Assembly: GCA_019119595.1 (NCBI GenBank)
Contig: DWWS01000028.1
Span: 1 to 64,000, forward strand
Reading direction: 5' to 3'
DNA length: 64,000 nucleotides
DNA from: Candidatus Eisenbergiella merdavium
Lineage (GTDB): Bacteria; Bacillota; Clostridia; Lachnospirales; Lachnospiraceae
The notes beneath the pieces were generated by a model that worked only from the letters and a program-made list of their open reading frames with translations, was not told where the DNA came from and did not search any database. Position numbers and translations under genes: made by a program. Each line of letters begins with the position of its first letter. Positions within the stretch are counted from its first letter, which is position 1. Below, piece after piece: positions 24,834-33,906 of this stretch.

Positions 24834-25322
24834 TCAGTTGGAGCGCTGGATCTCCAGCACCTTGTACTGCAGAACTCCCACCTGGGTTTCCACATTCACA
24901 ACGTCTCCCACCTTCGCGCCGATCAGCGCCCTGCCGACGGGAGATTCGTTGGAAATCTTTCCCTTCAGGCTGTTGGCCTCGGTGGAGCCTACGATCTTAT
25001 ACTCCAGCTCTTCATTATATTCCAGATCCATGATCTTCACGCGGCAGCCGATGTTGATCTTCTCCAGATCCACCTCGTCCTCCACCACGACCTCGGCGTT
25101 CTTCAGGATCTTCTCAAGCTCCTCGATCCTCGCCTCAATGTCGCGCTGCTCGTCCTTTGCCGCATCATATTCCGCGTTCTCAGACAGGTCTCCCTGTTCT
25201 CTGGCTTCCTTAATTTTCTGTGCTACTTCCTGCCTTTTTACAACCTTCAGATCATGCAGCTCGTCTTCATACTTACGGAGCCCTTCGTAGGTAAGGATAT
25301 TTTTCTTTTCTTCCATCTTCAT
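24834..25322 (-). CDS. greA: Transcription elongation factor GreA
   Basis: 162 residues; rescues backtracked RNA polymerase. The N-terminal coiled coil carries EAREQGDLSENAEYDAAKDEQ with the acidic tip residues, and the C-terminal domain ends GDVVNVETQVGVLQYKVLEIQ. ATG 25322 overlaps the upstream stop as ATGA, suggesting translational coupling; ATG 25316 is also possible. Last gene of its run. Confidence 0.95.
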   Translation of the reverse strand: MKMEEKKNILTYEGLRKYEDELHDLKVVKRQEVAQKIKEAREQGDLSENAEYDAAKDEQRDIEARIEELEKILKNAEVVVEDEVDLEKINIGCRVKIMDLEYNEELEYKIVGSTEANSLKGKISNESPVGRALIGAKVGDVVNVETQVGVLQYKVLEIQRSN

Positions 25323-26194
25323 TCCCTTTCCTGTTCCTTCATCATAAAGCCTCCGGACGGCAGCTGCCGGCGGCCTCTTCCCTCAGATTTACAACGGTTC
25401 GTATTATACCTTTTTCTCACAAAGGTGTCAAGGTACATCCGGAGGCTTCTGTAACAAACGTCCCGCCTTTTCGCATACAGAAGACGCTCCTTTTCGGCGT
25501 CCGAGGTCATGTCCAGATAAATCGTCTCCCCGGGAAGGCAGCAGACCGGAGCCTCCCTACGCGCTCCCGCATCCACGCAGATCGTCCGTCCCGGAGCCTT
25601 CTTTCGGAAATATTCCGGAAGCCTTCCTGCGCCGATGACCGGAAGCCCCGTATCCTGATAAATATGCCGGTAATAGGAATGCCCATCCGTCAAAGAGAGG
25701 CTGCCCGCGCTCTCCGGAATGGCGTCGCTGACCAGCAGAAGGCCGTTCAGCCTTCCGTAGTCCTCTCCCAGAAATTCCCTCATCCACCGCTCCTGCCGCA
25801 AAAGCAGCCGCTCCGGCCCGTCCTCCGAAGAGCCCGGCAGCAGGACGATCAGATTTTCCCGAAACGGCTGCTCCCGGTAAAAGCGCGCCATCCAAAACGA
25901 CTCCGGCAGAGCCTGTTCTCCCATCCGAGTCTGTTCACGCGACAATGCCGGCTCCAGCGCGTCCCGGAGCCTGTCCTCATACCAGACCAGCCCCCGCGGC
26001 GGGAAGCGCCGCTGCAGGCGGGCGATTCTCTGTTTCAGCCGCCCCGGCCTTTTCAGCCAGCGGGAGGGCAGAAGGACAAAAGAAATCTCCACCTCCCCGT
26101 CATTATCCGCAAACCGCCGCGGCCTGCGGAAGAAAGGCGGAAGGGCCAATCCTTTCTTTTTTTCTTCGATCAGATAAGCGTCCAGATATTCCAT
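25319..26194 (-). CDS. Conserved-looking protein of unknown function
   Basis: About 291 residues if started at ATG 26194 (MEYLDAYLIEEKKKG); no strong ribosome-binding site supports this or any other start. Soluble, Arg-rich, with no signal peptide or recognisable motif. Two basic stretches are noticeable (FRRPRRFADND, SRWLKRPGRLKQRIARLQRR). Its stop overlaps the greA start by ATGA, so the pair is probably translated in a coupled way. Function unknown. Confidence 0.7.
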   Translation of the reverse strand: MEYLDAYLIEEKKKGLALPPFFRRPRRFADNDGEVEISFVLLPSRWLKRPGRLKQRIARLQRRFPPRGLVWYEDRLRDALEPALSREQTRMGEQALPESFWMARFYREQPFRENLIVLLPGSSEDGPERLLLRQERWMREFLGEDYGRLNGLLLVSDAIPESAGSLSLTDGHSYYRHIYQDTGLPVIGAGRLPEYFRKKAPGRTICVDAGARREAPVCCLPGETIYLDMTSDAEKERLLYAKRRDVCYRSLRMYLDTFVRKRYNTNRCKSEGRGRRQLPSGGFMMKEQERE

Positions 26195-26261
26195 ACTCCA
26201 GCGTATGCAGCCCGCCCGCCGAGTATACCGGCATTCTCTCAAAGCCGGCGGCATCGGACGC

Positions 26262-26312
26262 GAAGCATCCATGGAGATGAAGCATCCATGGAGATGAAGC
26301 ATCCATGGAGGT
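26262..26312. repeat. Three tandem 17-bp repeats
   Basis: gaagcatccatggagat occurs at 26262-26278 and 26279-26295, with a one-base variant at 26296-26312. Each unit contains the palindrome CATCCATGGATG in part. They lie between dusB and the unknown gene. Confidence 0.9.
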
Positions 26313-26358
26313 GAAGCGTCTGGATGCGAAAGCCCCGTTTTGCAGCCGGCGGCAGCTT

Positions 26359-27315
26359 TCACGCTGAGAACAGCTCCTCCAGCTCCCGCAGGGTTTCCAT
26401 GCGGCAGGCCCGCTCCCGCAGCTTTGAGGAGCCGGGCCAGCCTGCGGTATACCAGCCGACGTGCTTTCTCATTTCCAGGATCGCCGTGTGCTCCCCCTTG
26501 TGCTGCACCAGGAGGGCGGCATGGCGCAGGAGCATTTCCCGCATCTCTTCCCTGGACGGTCCCGGAAGCAGCTCTCCTGTTTCCAGATAATGCGCCGTTT
26601 GTCCGAAGATCCAGGGATTTCCCCGGGCGGCACGGCCGATGGCGACCCCGTCGCAGCCGGTCTCCTCCAGCATGCGTTTCGCGGCTTCGGGGTCTGTTAC
26701 GTCCCCGTTTCCGATCACCGGGATCTTCACCGCCGCCTTCACGCGGGCGATGATTTCCCAGTCCGCCTTTCCCGCATAAAACTGCTGTCTGGTCCTGCCG
26801 TGGACGGTGATGGCAGCCGCGCCGCTCTCCTGGGCGATGTGGGCAAGCTCCGCCGCGTTGACATGCTCCTCGTCGAAGCCCTTGCGGATCTTCACCGTCA
26901 CCGGCTTCTTCACCGCGCCTGCAACCGCGGAAATGATCCGGCCCGCCAGCAGCGGGTCCTTCATCAGCGCGGAGCCTTCCCCGTTGTTCACCACCTTGGG
27001 AACGGGACAGCCCATGTTGATATCCAGAATGGCAAAGGGCCGTTCTTCGATCTGCGCCGCCATCTGCGCCATCAGCTCCGGGTCGCTTCCGAAAAGCTGC
27101 AGAGAAACAGGACCCTCCTGCTCATGAATTTCCAGCAGCTCCTCCGTATTTTTATTCTTATAATAAATGGCTTTGGCGCTCACCATCTCGCTGCATACGA
27201 GCCCCGCGCCCTGCTGTCTGCAGAGCAGACGAAATGGCAGGTCGCTTACCCCTGCCATTGGTGCGAGAATCACCTGGTTGTCCAAAATCACGTTTCCGAT
27301 CTGAAGCTTATTCAT
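26359..27315 (-). CDS. dusB: tRNA-dihydrouridine synthase (DusB type)
   Basis: 318 residues, an FMN-dependent TIM barrel that reduces uridine to dihydrouridine in tRNA. Motifs: [28 protein letters not shown] with the catalytic Cys, [23 protein letters not shown] and IGNGDV...[13 protein letters not shown]. The start overlaps the coaX stop as ATGA. Confidence 0.94.
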   Translation of the reverse strand: MNKLQIGNVILDNQVILAPMAGVSDLPFRLLCRQQGAGLVCSEMVSAKAIYYKNKNTEELLEIHEQEGPVSLQLFGSDPELMAQMAAQIEERPFAILDINMGCPVPKVVNNGEGSALMKDPLLAGRIISAVAGAVKKPVTVKIRKGFDEEHVNAAELAHIAQESGAAAITVHGRTRQQFYAGKADWEIIARVKAAVKIPVIGNGDVTDPEAAKRMLEETGCDGVAIGRAARGNPWIFGQTAHYLETGELLPGPSREEMREMLLRHAALLVQHKGEHTAILEMRKHVGWYTAGWPGSSKLRERACRMETLRELEELFSA

Positions 27316-28091
27316 TTCGGCCCCTTCCGGTTCTTTTCATAAATCATCTGCAGCCCGTCCAGCGTCAGCGAGCTGTCGTATATGTCGATCACGTCGGTTT
27401 CGTCGGAAATGATCCGGCCCAGCCCTCCGGTGGCAACCACCTTCATATCCTGGATTCCGGTTTCTTTTTTTACCATATTTACAATATATTCCGTCTGGCC
27501 GATCTGGCCGAACATCAGTCCCGCCTGCATGCTGGAAATGGTCTCCTGGGCCAGGATGCTTTTGGGCTTTTTGATCTCAACAGCCGGAAGCCTCGCCGTA
27601 TCCTCCCACAGCGCCTTGGCGCTCATCCGGATGCCGGGAGCCGTGATCCCCGCTGCAAAGCAGCCGTCCTTTGTCACGTAATCATAGGTGGTCGCCGTCC
27701 CGAAGTCCAGAACCAGCACCGGGCCGCCGTATTTTTCATAGGCCGCTACCGCATCCACGATCCGGTCCGCCCCGATCTCCTTGGGATTTTCCGTCACGAT
27801 GCGGATGCCCGTTCTTGTGCCCGCCCCCACGATCAACGGCGGCGTTCCCAGGTAACGGGTGATGCCTCCGATCAGCGAATGCATCACGTTGGGCACCACG
27901 CTTGCCACAATAGTTCCCTCAATCTGCTCCTTCGTAATCCCGTCAAACATCAGAAGCTGCCGGATGTTCATACCGTATTCGTCCGAGGTATGCGCCGTCT
28001 TCGACATCATCCGGAAGGTGGTCACCAGCTTCCTTCCATCATAAACTCCACAGGTAATATTCGTATTCCCCACATCAACCGCTAAGATCAT
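27312..28091 (-). CDS. coaX: Type III pantothenate kinase
   Basis: 259 residues; first step of CoA synthesis, from pantothenate. ASKHA-fold motifs: [19 protein letters not shown] (phosphate 1), [29 protein letters not shown] and [12 protein letters not shown] 28091 follows GGAGG by five bases; the upstream extension to 28118 encodes that site. Coupled to dusB by a four-base overlap. Confidence 0.95.
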   Translation of the reverse strand: MILAVDVGNTNITCGVYDGRKLVTTFRMMSKTAHTSDEYGMNIRQLLMFDGITKEQIEGTIVASVVPNVMHSLIGGITRYLGTPPLIVGAGTRTGIRIVTENPKEIGADRIVDAVAAYEKYGGPVLVLDFGTATTYDYVTKDGCFAAGITAPGIRMSAKALWEDTARLPAVEIKKPKSILAQETISSMQAGLMFGQIGQTEYIVNMVKKETGIQDMKVVATGGLGRIISDETDVIDIYDSSLTLDGLQMIYEKNRKGPK

Positions 28092-28154
28092 ACTTACCTC
28101 CATTCCGAAGCGCTGCAAATCCTGCCTCCATTCCGGAGCATCCCTGGCTCCGGG

Positions 28155-28505
28155 TTATTCCTCCAGCAGATCCGTCACATCCTCCTTCAAAACCGCCGCG
28201 CGGTAGTACAGACTCAGGGATTCCAGAAGCTCCGCCCGTTTTCTCCGGATCTCTCCCAGCAGAAGGCCCGCGCTCACTTCGTCGTACAGATAGTCCTCCT
28301 CCGCCGCCTGGGTCTCCAGCGTCACACCCCCGTCCTCCTCAAAGAGAACGGTAAAGATCCCGCCCGCTTCCTCCGTAAACAGCACGCAGATGATGTGCAG
28401 TTCATCCTGAACGGACTGGGGAAGCTTTTTAAAATCTGGATTGAAAAAATATTTCTGTTCATAGGAATTGGCCCCGCAGAGCACAACTCTCTCCGCTTTT
28501 TTCAT
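28155..28505 (-). CDS. Small conserved protein, possibly DUF6145 family
   Basis: 116 residues from ATG 28505 (MKKAERVVLCGANSYEQKYF); AAAGGAAAT lies upstream. An acidic, soluble protein with the phrases VVLCGANSYEQKYFFNPDF and LHIICVLFTEEAGGIF. It resembles from memory a small family common in Lachnospiraceae (DUF6145), which I could not verify. It sits between birA and coaX in a tight run. Function unknown. Confidence 0.7.
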   Translation of the reverse strand: MKKAERVVLCGANSYEQKYFFNPDFKKLPQSVQDELHIICVLFTEEAGGIFTVLFEEDGGVTLETQAAEEDYLYDEVSAGLLLGEIRRKRAELLESLSLYYRAAVLKEDVTDLLEE

Positions 28506-28610
28506 CGTTAATGCTATTTCCTTTCCTGCCGCCACGGCATGAAGCGTCCATACCCGGCAGCTTCCGAATCCCGGCAGCTCCTGCGGCCCGGCCGTTTTCG
28601 GACGCAGGCT

Positions 28611-29591
28611 TCAGACATATCCGTAAATGCCGCGGACGGAAACCTCTCCGGCATATACGCATGCAAGCCTGCCGTCCCGTCGTTCCACCAGAAGCTCGCC
28701 CTTTTCGTTGATCCCTCTTGCGGTCCCTTCAAACTCACCCTTGGGGTCCAGCACCCGCACGGGCCGGTCCTTATTCAGGAGCATGCTTTCATATTCCGCG
28801 GTAAGAGCGGAAAGATCCCAGGTGGAGCAAAAGGTCTGATAGGCGCTTTCGAACTGCTCCATCACCGCTGAAAGCAGTCCTGCCCTCCCGATGCGCTCTC
28901 CCTTTTCCAGCCGCAGGGAGGTGGCGGTGGCGGAAATCTCCTCCGGAAAGGACTCCTGATTCACATTGATACCCGTGCCGATGACCACGTAATGAATGAA
29001 ATCCGGCTCCGCGCTCATTTCCGTAAGGATGCCGCATACCTTTTTTCCGGAAACAACGATGTCGTTGGGCCATTTGATCCCGGCGTCCACTCCGAGCTTT
29101 CTTACCGCCTTCGTCACCGCCAGCGCCATCACCAGCGTGAGCATGCACGCCTGGTCGGGCGTGCAGCCCGGACGCAGAAGGAGGGTAAAATAGAGGTTGC
29201 AGCCCTCCGGGGAATCCCAGCCCCGTCCGCGCCTTCCCCGGCCCGCTTCCTGCCGCTCCGTAACCACCAGCGTACCCTCCGGCGCGCCCTCCTCTGCCGC
29301 CGCCTTGGCGTCGATATTGGTGGAACCGGTAACCGGACGGAAGATCAGATTTTTTCCCGCCCAGCGGGTATGCAGACGGCTTTGTATCTCGCTTTCTCCG
29401 AGCAGATCGGGAGAGGCGAGCAGGCGGTAGCCTCTGTTTGGCACCGCCTCGATCTCATAGCCTTCCTCTTTTAACTGATTGATGATCTTCCACACCGCCG
29501 TCCGGGAAACGCCCAGCCTGCCGCACAGCTCCTGTCCGGACAGATAATCCCCGCTTGCCCGAAGCAGTGTGAGAACCTCCGTTTTTCTCAA
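28611..29591 (-). CDS. birA: Biotin-protein ligase / biotin operon repressor
   Basis: 326 residues. An N-terminal winged helix (EVLTLLRASGDYLSGQELCGRLGVSRTAVW...) makes it a bifunctional, DNA-binding BirA. The ligase core has GSTNIDAKAAAEEG, GRGRRGRGWDSPEG (biotinyl-AMP loop) and IKWPNDIVVSGKKVCGILTE, with a C-terminal SH3-like domain. It attaches biotin to carrier proteins and senses biotin. It is 16 bases downstream of argF. The orphan carboxyltransferase at 21-22.8 kb works on such biotinylated carriers. Confidence 0.95.
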   Translation of the reverse strand: MRKTEVLTLLRASGDYLSGQELCGRLGVSRTAVWKIINQLKEEGYEIEAVPNRGYRLLASPDLLGESEIQSRLHTRWAGKNLIFRPVTGSTNIDAKAAAEEGAPEGTLVVTERQEAGRGRRGRGWDSPEGCNLYFTLLLRPGCTPDQACMLTLVMALAVTKAVRKLGVDAGIKWPNDIVVSGKKVCGILTEMSAEPDFIHYVVIGTGINVNQESFPEEISATATSLRLEKGERIGRAGLLSAVMEQFESAYQTFCSTWDLSALTAEYESMLLNKDRPVRVLDPKGEFEGTARGINEKGELLVERRDGRLACVYAGEVSVRGIYGYV

Positions 29592-29607
29592 GTCAGCACC
29601 CTCCGGC

Positions 29608-30615
29608 TCAGCCCTGGTAGCCCAGCGTGGCCGCGATCACGGCCTTGATGGTATGCATCCGGTTCTCCGCCTCGTCAAACACCACGGAGGCCGGAGACTC
29701 GAACACCTCGTCCGTCACCTCCATCTCGCTGATGCCGAACCTTTCTCCAATCTCCCTACCGATGGTGGTCTTTAAGTCATGGAAGGCGGGCAGACAGTGC
29801 ATAAAGATCGTGCTCCCTGCTTTTCCGTCGTCCGCGTTTTCCATGATGCGGCTGTTGACCTGATAGGGGGAAAGCAGCTCGATGCGCTCCTCCCAGACGC
29901 TGTCAGGCTCACCCATGGAAACCCATACGTCCGTGCAGATCACGTCGGCCCCCTTCGTTCCCGCCATCGCGTCCTCCGTCAGGGTGATGCTCCCGCCCGT
30001 CTGCGCGGCGATCTGACAGCACTGATCCACCAGCTCTTTGGCGGGGAAATAGGAGCCTGGCGCGCAGGCCGTGAAGTGCATGCCCATCTTCGCGCAGGCA
30101 ACCATGTAGGAATTGCCCATATTATATCTGGCGTCTCCCATATATACCAGCTTCACGCCCTTAAGCCTTCCCAGATGCTCCCGGATGGTCAGAAAATCCG
30201 CGAGCATCTGGGTGGGATGAAATTCGTTGGTCAGGCCGTTCCAGACCGGGACTCCCGCATTCGCCGCAAGCTCCTCCACGATCTCCTGTCCGAATCCCCG
30301 GTATTCGATCCCCTCATACATCCTTCCCAGCACCCTTGCCGTATCCGCGATGCTTTCCTTCTTTCCGATCTGCGATCCGGAAGGATCCAGATAGGTGGTT
30401 CCAAGCCCCAGATCGTGGGCCGCCACCTCAAAGGAGCAGCGGGTCCTGGTGCTCGTCTTTTCAAAAATAAGGGCGATGTTTTTTCCCCGGAAGCAGTCCA
30501 CCGGAATTCCCTTTTTCTTTTTTTCCTTCAGATCAGCCGCAAGGTCAAGCAGATATTCGATCTCCTCCGGCGTGTAATCCAGCAGCTTCAAAAAATGACG
30601 TCCCTTTAAATCCAT
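29608..30615 (-). CDS. argF: Ornithine carbamoyltransferase
   Basis: 335 residues. Makes citrulline from ornithine and carbamoyl phosphate. Carbamoyl-phosphate loop STRTR (residues 55-59), [10 protein letters not shown], and HCLP near the C-terminus binding ornithine. The sequence alone does not separate the anabolic (argF) from the catabolic (arcB) enzyme; there is no arginine deiminase or carbamate kinase nearby, so biosynthesis is the likelier role. First gene of argF-birA-unknown-coaX-dusB-unknown-greA. Confidence 0.93.
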   Translation of the reverse strand: MDLKGRHFLKLLDYTPEEIEYLLDLAADLKEKKKKGIPVDCFRGKNIALIFEKTSTRTRCSFEVAAHDLGLGTTYLDPSGSQIGKKESIADTARVLGRMYEGIEYRGFGQEIVEELAANAGVPVWNGLTNEFHPTQMLADFLTIREHLGRLKGVKLVYMGDARYNMGNSYMVACAKMGMHFTACAPGSYFPAKELVDQCCQIAAQTGGSITLTEDAMAGTKGADVICTDVWVSMGEPDSVWEERIELLSPYQVNSRIMENADDGKAGSTIFMHCLPAFHDLKTTIGREIGERFGISEMEVTDEVFESPASVVFDEAENRMHTIKAVIAATLGYQG

Positions 30616-30739
30616 ACCGCTTTTCTCCTCTCACCATGAAGAGGTCCCGCATCAGGCTTCGATGCAGAACCCCCTTTTCTTCTGTTTTCCTTTTGTCGCT
30701 GTCCACGGACATCCCGTGAAGAGTAACCGGCTTTTTTCC

Positions 30740-30768
30740 ATCATACTATATGAAAAGCGGATATTCAA
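30740..30768 (-). promoter_or_regulatory. Promoter of the argF run
   Basis: Minus strand: -35 TTGAAT (30768-30763), 17-base spacer, -10 TATGAT (30745-30740). The leader to argF is about 120 bases. No clean ArgR box is seen. Confidence 0.65.
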
Positions 30769-30836
30769 TCTTTTTCTGCGGTGGCTCCTCCGGAATCTTT
30801 CCGGGGAATCTTTCCGGAAAACTTTCCGCAGCGGCT

Positions 30837-32195
30837 CTACCAGAACACGTGATTTCCGATCACAATGCCGTCTCGGCCTCCCGCTCTGCGGAAATGCGTG
30901 GCGCTCCCCACGTTCGTCACCCCGGCCAGGGCCTCGCCCGCCGCCTGGATACAGCTTGCGGAAATATTCCCGCCTGAGATCACGCGGGCCAGCTTCCCGC
31001 TTCCCGCGGGAGTAAACTGGCCGGAGGCGAAGATCACGTCCGATACCGTATTGGGATAGGAGGCGCTTTTCACCCGGTTTACCACCACCGCTCCCACCGC
31101 AAGCTTGCCTTCATAGCTTTCGCTTCCGGCTTCGCACTGGATCAGCGCCGCGAGCAGCGTCACGTCGCTGGTTCCCGCCGGAATGCTTCCCGCGTTCTGC
31201 CGGCCGGGGGATGCCTGCGTTTTTGCTTCCTGCTTTTCTCCGGATTTCCCGGAATCCGTCTTTTCCTGCGTCTGCTGTCTGGCCGCGATCTCCTCCAGCG
31301 TTTCCCCATGGTCATATTCAAAGGAGACCTCAATATACTCCGAGGACACGTATCCGGTGCGGCCCTCATAATCCACGGCAGCCCATTCCCCGCTCAGCTC
31401 GATCCCCTCGCTGTAATGAAGCTGTACCTTGTTCACCACCTCATAGGTTTCCCCCTGTGCGGCAAGATCGTATACCTCCGCGTCCGTGGAGGGCTCCTTG
31501 CGGATGCGCAGGGTTTCTCCCGTCACCCGGGCGACGAGATGCCCCACGTCCTCCAGCTCCGTCAGAGCGTCCTCCCCGAACAGCAGATAATCGTCCTTCG
31601 CCCAGCCTACCAGGCCGCCGGATTCCAGCTTCGTCCAGCCATCCCGTCTTTCCAGAATGGTTCCCCCGCAGTCCGCGTAAAGGTAGCCCACCTTTCCGGA
31701 TTCCTCATCCGGCTCGCTCCGCACGTTCAGCACATCCTGCACGTCGGCCATCACCAGCTCGTCCTGAAAGGAGCTTTCCTCCTGCCGTCCCGCCGTTTCT
31801 TCGTCTTCGGCCGCCTTAACCGATTTTTCGCCTGCAGCCGTTTGATCCGAGGATATTTGATCCAAAGACATTTGATCCGGAGTCGCTTCGTTCACAGACC
31901 TCTCCTCTGCGGCCTTCTCAGCTGCAGACGCATTCTCCGCGACGCCGTCCCGCTTCGCTTCCCCTGCCGTTCCGGACTGCAGGTCCTCCTCATCCAATGC
32001 ATCTTCCTTCTCCCCGCCGTCCTCGGACACGGAGTCCAGAATCTGTCCTACTCCGGCCGTCAGCAACTCCCGCTCCTCCCCGCCGGATGCCGGCGCGCAA
32101 AACGCTGTTATGCCGTTAGTCAAAACGCAGAATGCCGCCAGCGCCCCGGCCAGCAGGTATCCGCACTTTCTCCCTTCCCTTCTGTACCCTTTCAT
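30837..32195 (-). CDS. Secreted cell-wall hydrolase, SH3 repeats plus SleB-type domain
   Basis: 452 residues from ATG 32195 (GGGGAGG five bases upstream). A signal peptide covers about residues 1-34, followed by an acidic Glu/Ala/Asp-rich region. Two bacterial SH3-like modules follow (DVLNVRSEPDEESGKVGYL; LRIRKEPSTDAEVYDLA), then a Gln/Lys linker. The C-terminal ~105 residues are a SleB/CwlJ-type hydrolase domain (ALIQCEAGSESYEGKLAVGAV, VVVNRV, IGNHVFW). The catalytic Glu is probably the one in QCEAG. Likely a peptidoglycan amidase or lytic enzyme at the surface. A paralogous domain is at 51131-51811. Confidence 0.88.
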   Translation of the reverse strand: MKGYRREGRKCGYLLAGALAAFCVLTNGITAFCAPASGGEERELLTAGVGQILDSVSEDGGEKEDALDEEDLQSGTAGEAKRDGVAENASAAEKAAEERSVNEATPDQMSLDQISSDQTAAGEKSVKAAEDEETAGRQEESSFQDELVMADVQDVLNVRSEPDEESGKVGYLYADCGGTILERRDGWTKLESGGLVGWAKDDYLLFGEDALTELEDVGHLVARVTGETLRIRKEPSTDAEVYDLAAQGETYEVVNKVQLHYSEGIELSGEWAAVDYEGRTGYVSSEYIEVSFEYDHGETLEEIAARQQTQEKTDSGKSGEKQEAKTQASPGRQNAGSIPAGTSDVTLLAALIQCEAGSESYEGKLAVGAVVVNRVKSASYPNTVSDVIFASGQFTPAGSGKLARVISGGNISASCIQAAGEALAGVTNVGSATHFRRAGGRDGIVIGNHVFW

Positions 32196-32303
32196 CATTT
32201 CCTCCCCGTAATCAATCCCCGCTCCCCTGATCCGGCCTCCTTCGCAGCGGACGCCTATCCTCCGTCCGCATGGGTTCGTTCCGCCTCTCAATTTATTACG
32301 GAT

Positions 32304-32332
32304 ATGTTAACAATTATTGCATTTGTTGTCAA
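32304..32332 (-). promoter_or_regulatory. Promoter of the SH3/SleB hydrolase gene
   Basis: Minus strand: -35 TTGACA (32332-32327), 17-base spacer, -10 TAACAT (32309-32304). Confidence 0.65.
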
Positions 32333-32374
32333 GATTTTACAGAAGTATTGTGACAGATAACTACATTTTATTTC

Positions 32375-32403
32375 TTGACAAAAAATGAAGAAATTGTTAT
32401 GCT
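32375..32403 (+). promoter_or_regulatory. Promoter of the MATE exporter
   Basis: -35 TTGACA (32375-32380), 17-base spacer, -10 TATGCT (32398-32403). The expected start site is near 32410, giving a leader of about 110 bases. Confidence 0.75.
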
Positions 32404-32446
32404 GGGTACACTTGCGCGGAGGGTGAATCATTCGCTGGAAATGAGG

Positions 32447-32499
32447 AACCGGATAAGAGCACAGGCTGAAACGCCTGCTTTCTTATCCGGTTTTTTTTC
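32447..32499 (+). terminator. Leader terminator upstream of the MATE gene
   Basis: Outer arms AACCGGATAAGA / TCTTATCCGGTT are 12 bases and perfectly complementary. An inner CAGGC-tgaaa-C-GCCTG hairpin sits on top, and the structure ends in at least eight Ts. It lies between the promoter and the ribosome-binding site, so the exporter can be made only when this structure is bypassed. A small 5-bp hairpin (GCGGA...TTCGC, 32416-32435) precedes it. No known riboswitch class was recognised. Confidence 0.85.
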
Positions 32500-32519
32500 T
32501 TGGAAAGGAGCCAAACAAC

Positions 32520-33854
32520 ATGGACTTTTTAAACAGCAAAATCAAAACTCTTTATTTCAGGTATCTCGCGTCGGCTTTCGGCAGCGCGCTCATCACCTCC
32601 ATCTATTCCATCGTGGATATGGCGATGGTCGGGCAGTATCACGGTCCGGCAGGGACCGCCGCGCTTGCAGTGGTGGCACCCGTCTGGAACCTGATCTACA
32701 GCCTTGGGCTTCTGATGGGGATCGGCGGCTCTGTGCTGTTTGGCATCAGCCGCGGAAAGGCCGGCGGCCAGACCGGTCAGTCCAATGAATATTTCACCGC
32801 TTCTGTGATCGGCTCCGCGATCCTGTCCGCGGCGGCATGGCTGACTATCCTGCTCTTTGACCGGCCGCTGCTTTTATTCTTCGGGGCGGATGCCTCCACG
32901 CTCGGTCTTGCGATGGATTATATCCTTCCGGTCAAATTTGTGATCCCCTGCTTCCTGTTCACGCAGACGCTGGCAGCCTATCTTCGGAATGACGGGAATC
33001 CGGGCCTGGCGACCGCGGCCGTACTGACAGGAGGGATCTTCAACATTTTCGGAGACTATTTCTTTGTTTTCGCCTGCGATATGGGCGCAATGGGAGCGGG
33101 GCTCGCCACTGCAATCGGTTCGGTCATATCCATTCTGGTCATGCTGAGTCATTTTTTCAGCAGGAAAAATACGCTGCGTCTGGTCCGTCCGACAGGCCTT
33201 CTGCATAAGTTCCGCATGATCCTCGTGACGGGCTTTTCCACCTTCTTTATCGATATCGCCATGGGCGTTCTGACCATACTGTTCAACCGGCAGATCATGG
33301 CGTATCTGGGAACGGACGCGCTCTCCGTTTACGGCGTGATCGTGAACATCAGCACCTTCGTTCAGTGCTGCGCCTACAGCGTGGGGCAGGCGTCCCAGCC
33401 GATCATCTCCGCAAATTTCGGAGCCGGAAAGGGAAGCCGGATCCGTCAGACGCTGAAATACGCGCTGGCGACCGCCGCCCTGTTCGGCCTTGTCTGGACG
33501 GGCCTGAGTCTGTCCATCCCGAACCGGTTCATCCGGATCTTCATGAGCCCGACACAGGAGGTTTTGCAGGTCGCGCCGGCGATCATCCGGACTTACGGGC
33601 TTTCGTTTCTGCTGCTGCCGCTGAATATTTTCTCGACCTATTATTTTCAGGCGATCGTGAAGCCGCAGGCCGCGTTTATCGTATCGGTCGCCAGAGGTCT
33701 GGTCATCAGCGGATTTTTGATCCTCCTGCTCCCGGCGCTGGCGGCCCCGGAAGCAATTTGGGCCGCCATGCCCCTGACGGAACTCATGACGGCCGTTTAC
33801 GTGGTTTGCATGACAGTCCGTTATACCGGACAGCTGAAGGACTATGCGCAATAG
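32520..33854 (+). CDS. MATE-family multidrug/metabolite exporter
   Basis: 444 residues, about 12 membrane segments in two halves. It has family-typical stretches such as YSIVDMAMVGQYHGPAGTAALA near the start and VQCCAYSVGQASQPIISANFGAG at the start of the second half. Cation-coupled antiporter of drugs or metabolites; the substrate cannot be read from sequence. AAAGGAG eight bases before ATG 32520. A single-gene unit on the plus strand with the attenuator-like leader described above. Confidence 0.92.
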   Translation: MDFLNSKIKTLYFRYLASAFGSALITSIYSIVDMAMVGQYHGPAGTAALAVVAPVWNLIYSLGLLMGIGGSVLFGISRGKAGGQTGQSNEYFTASVIGSAILSAAAWLTILLFDRPLLLFFGADASTLGLAMDYILPVKFVIPCFLFTQTLAAYLRNDGNPGLATAAVLTGGIFNIFGDYFFVFACDMGAMGAGLATAIGSVISILVMLSHFFSRKNTLRLVRPTGLLHKFRMILVTGFSTFFIDIAMGVLTILFNRQIMAYLGTDALSVYGVIVNISTFVQCCAYSVGQASQPIISANFGAGKGSRIRQTLKYALATAALFGLVWTGLSLSIPNRFIRIFMSPTQEVLQVAPAIIRTYGLSFLLLPLNIFSTYYFQAIVKPQAAFIVSVARGLVISGFLILLLPALAAPEAIWAAMPLTELMTAVYVVCMTVRYTGQLKDYAQ

Positions 33855-33906
33855 CGTCACGTGGAATATTATGAAACAGTTTTATTTTTTATGAACAAAC
33901 TCATTC

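Noticed and set aside
30740..30768. ArgR box at the argF promoter
   Set aside because: TGAATA and TTCATAT are present but with the wrong spacing for an ARG box.
32416..32446. Resemblance of GGGTGAATCATT in the MATE leader to part of a THF riboswitch
   Set aside because: The pairing partner and core of that aptamer are missing and the leader is too short.
32375..32788. Frame beginning at the MATE promoter and overlapping the MATE gene
   Set aside because: It would start inside the -35 box and read the MATE gene out of frame, so it is not a leader peptide.
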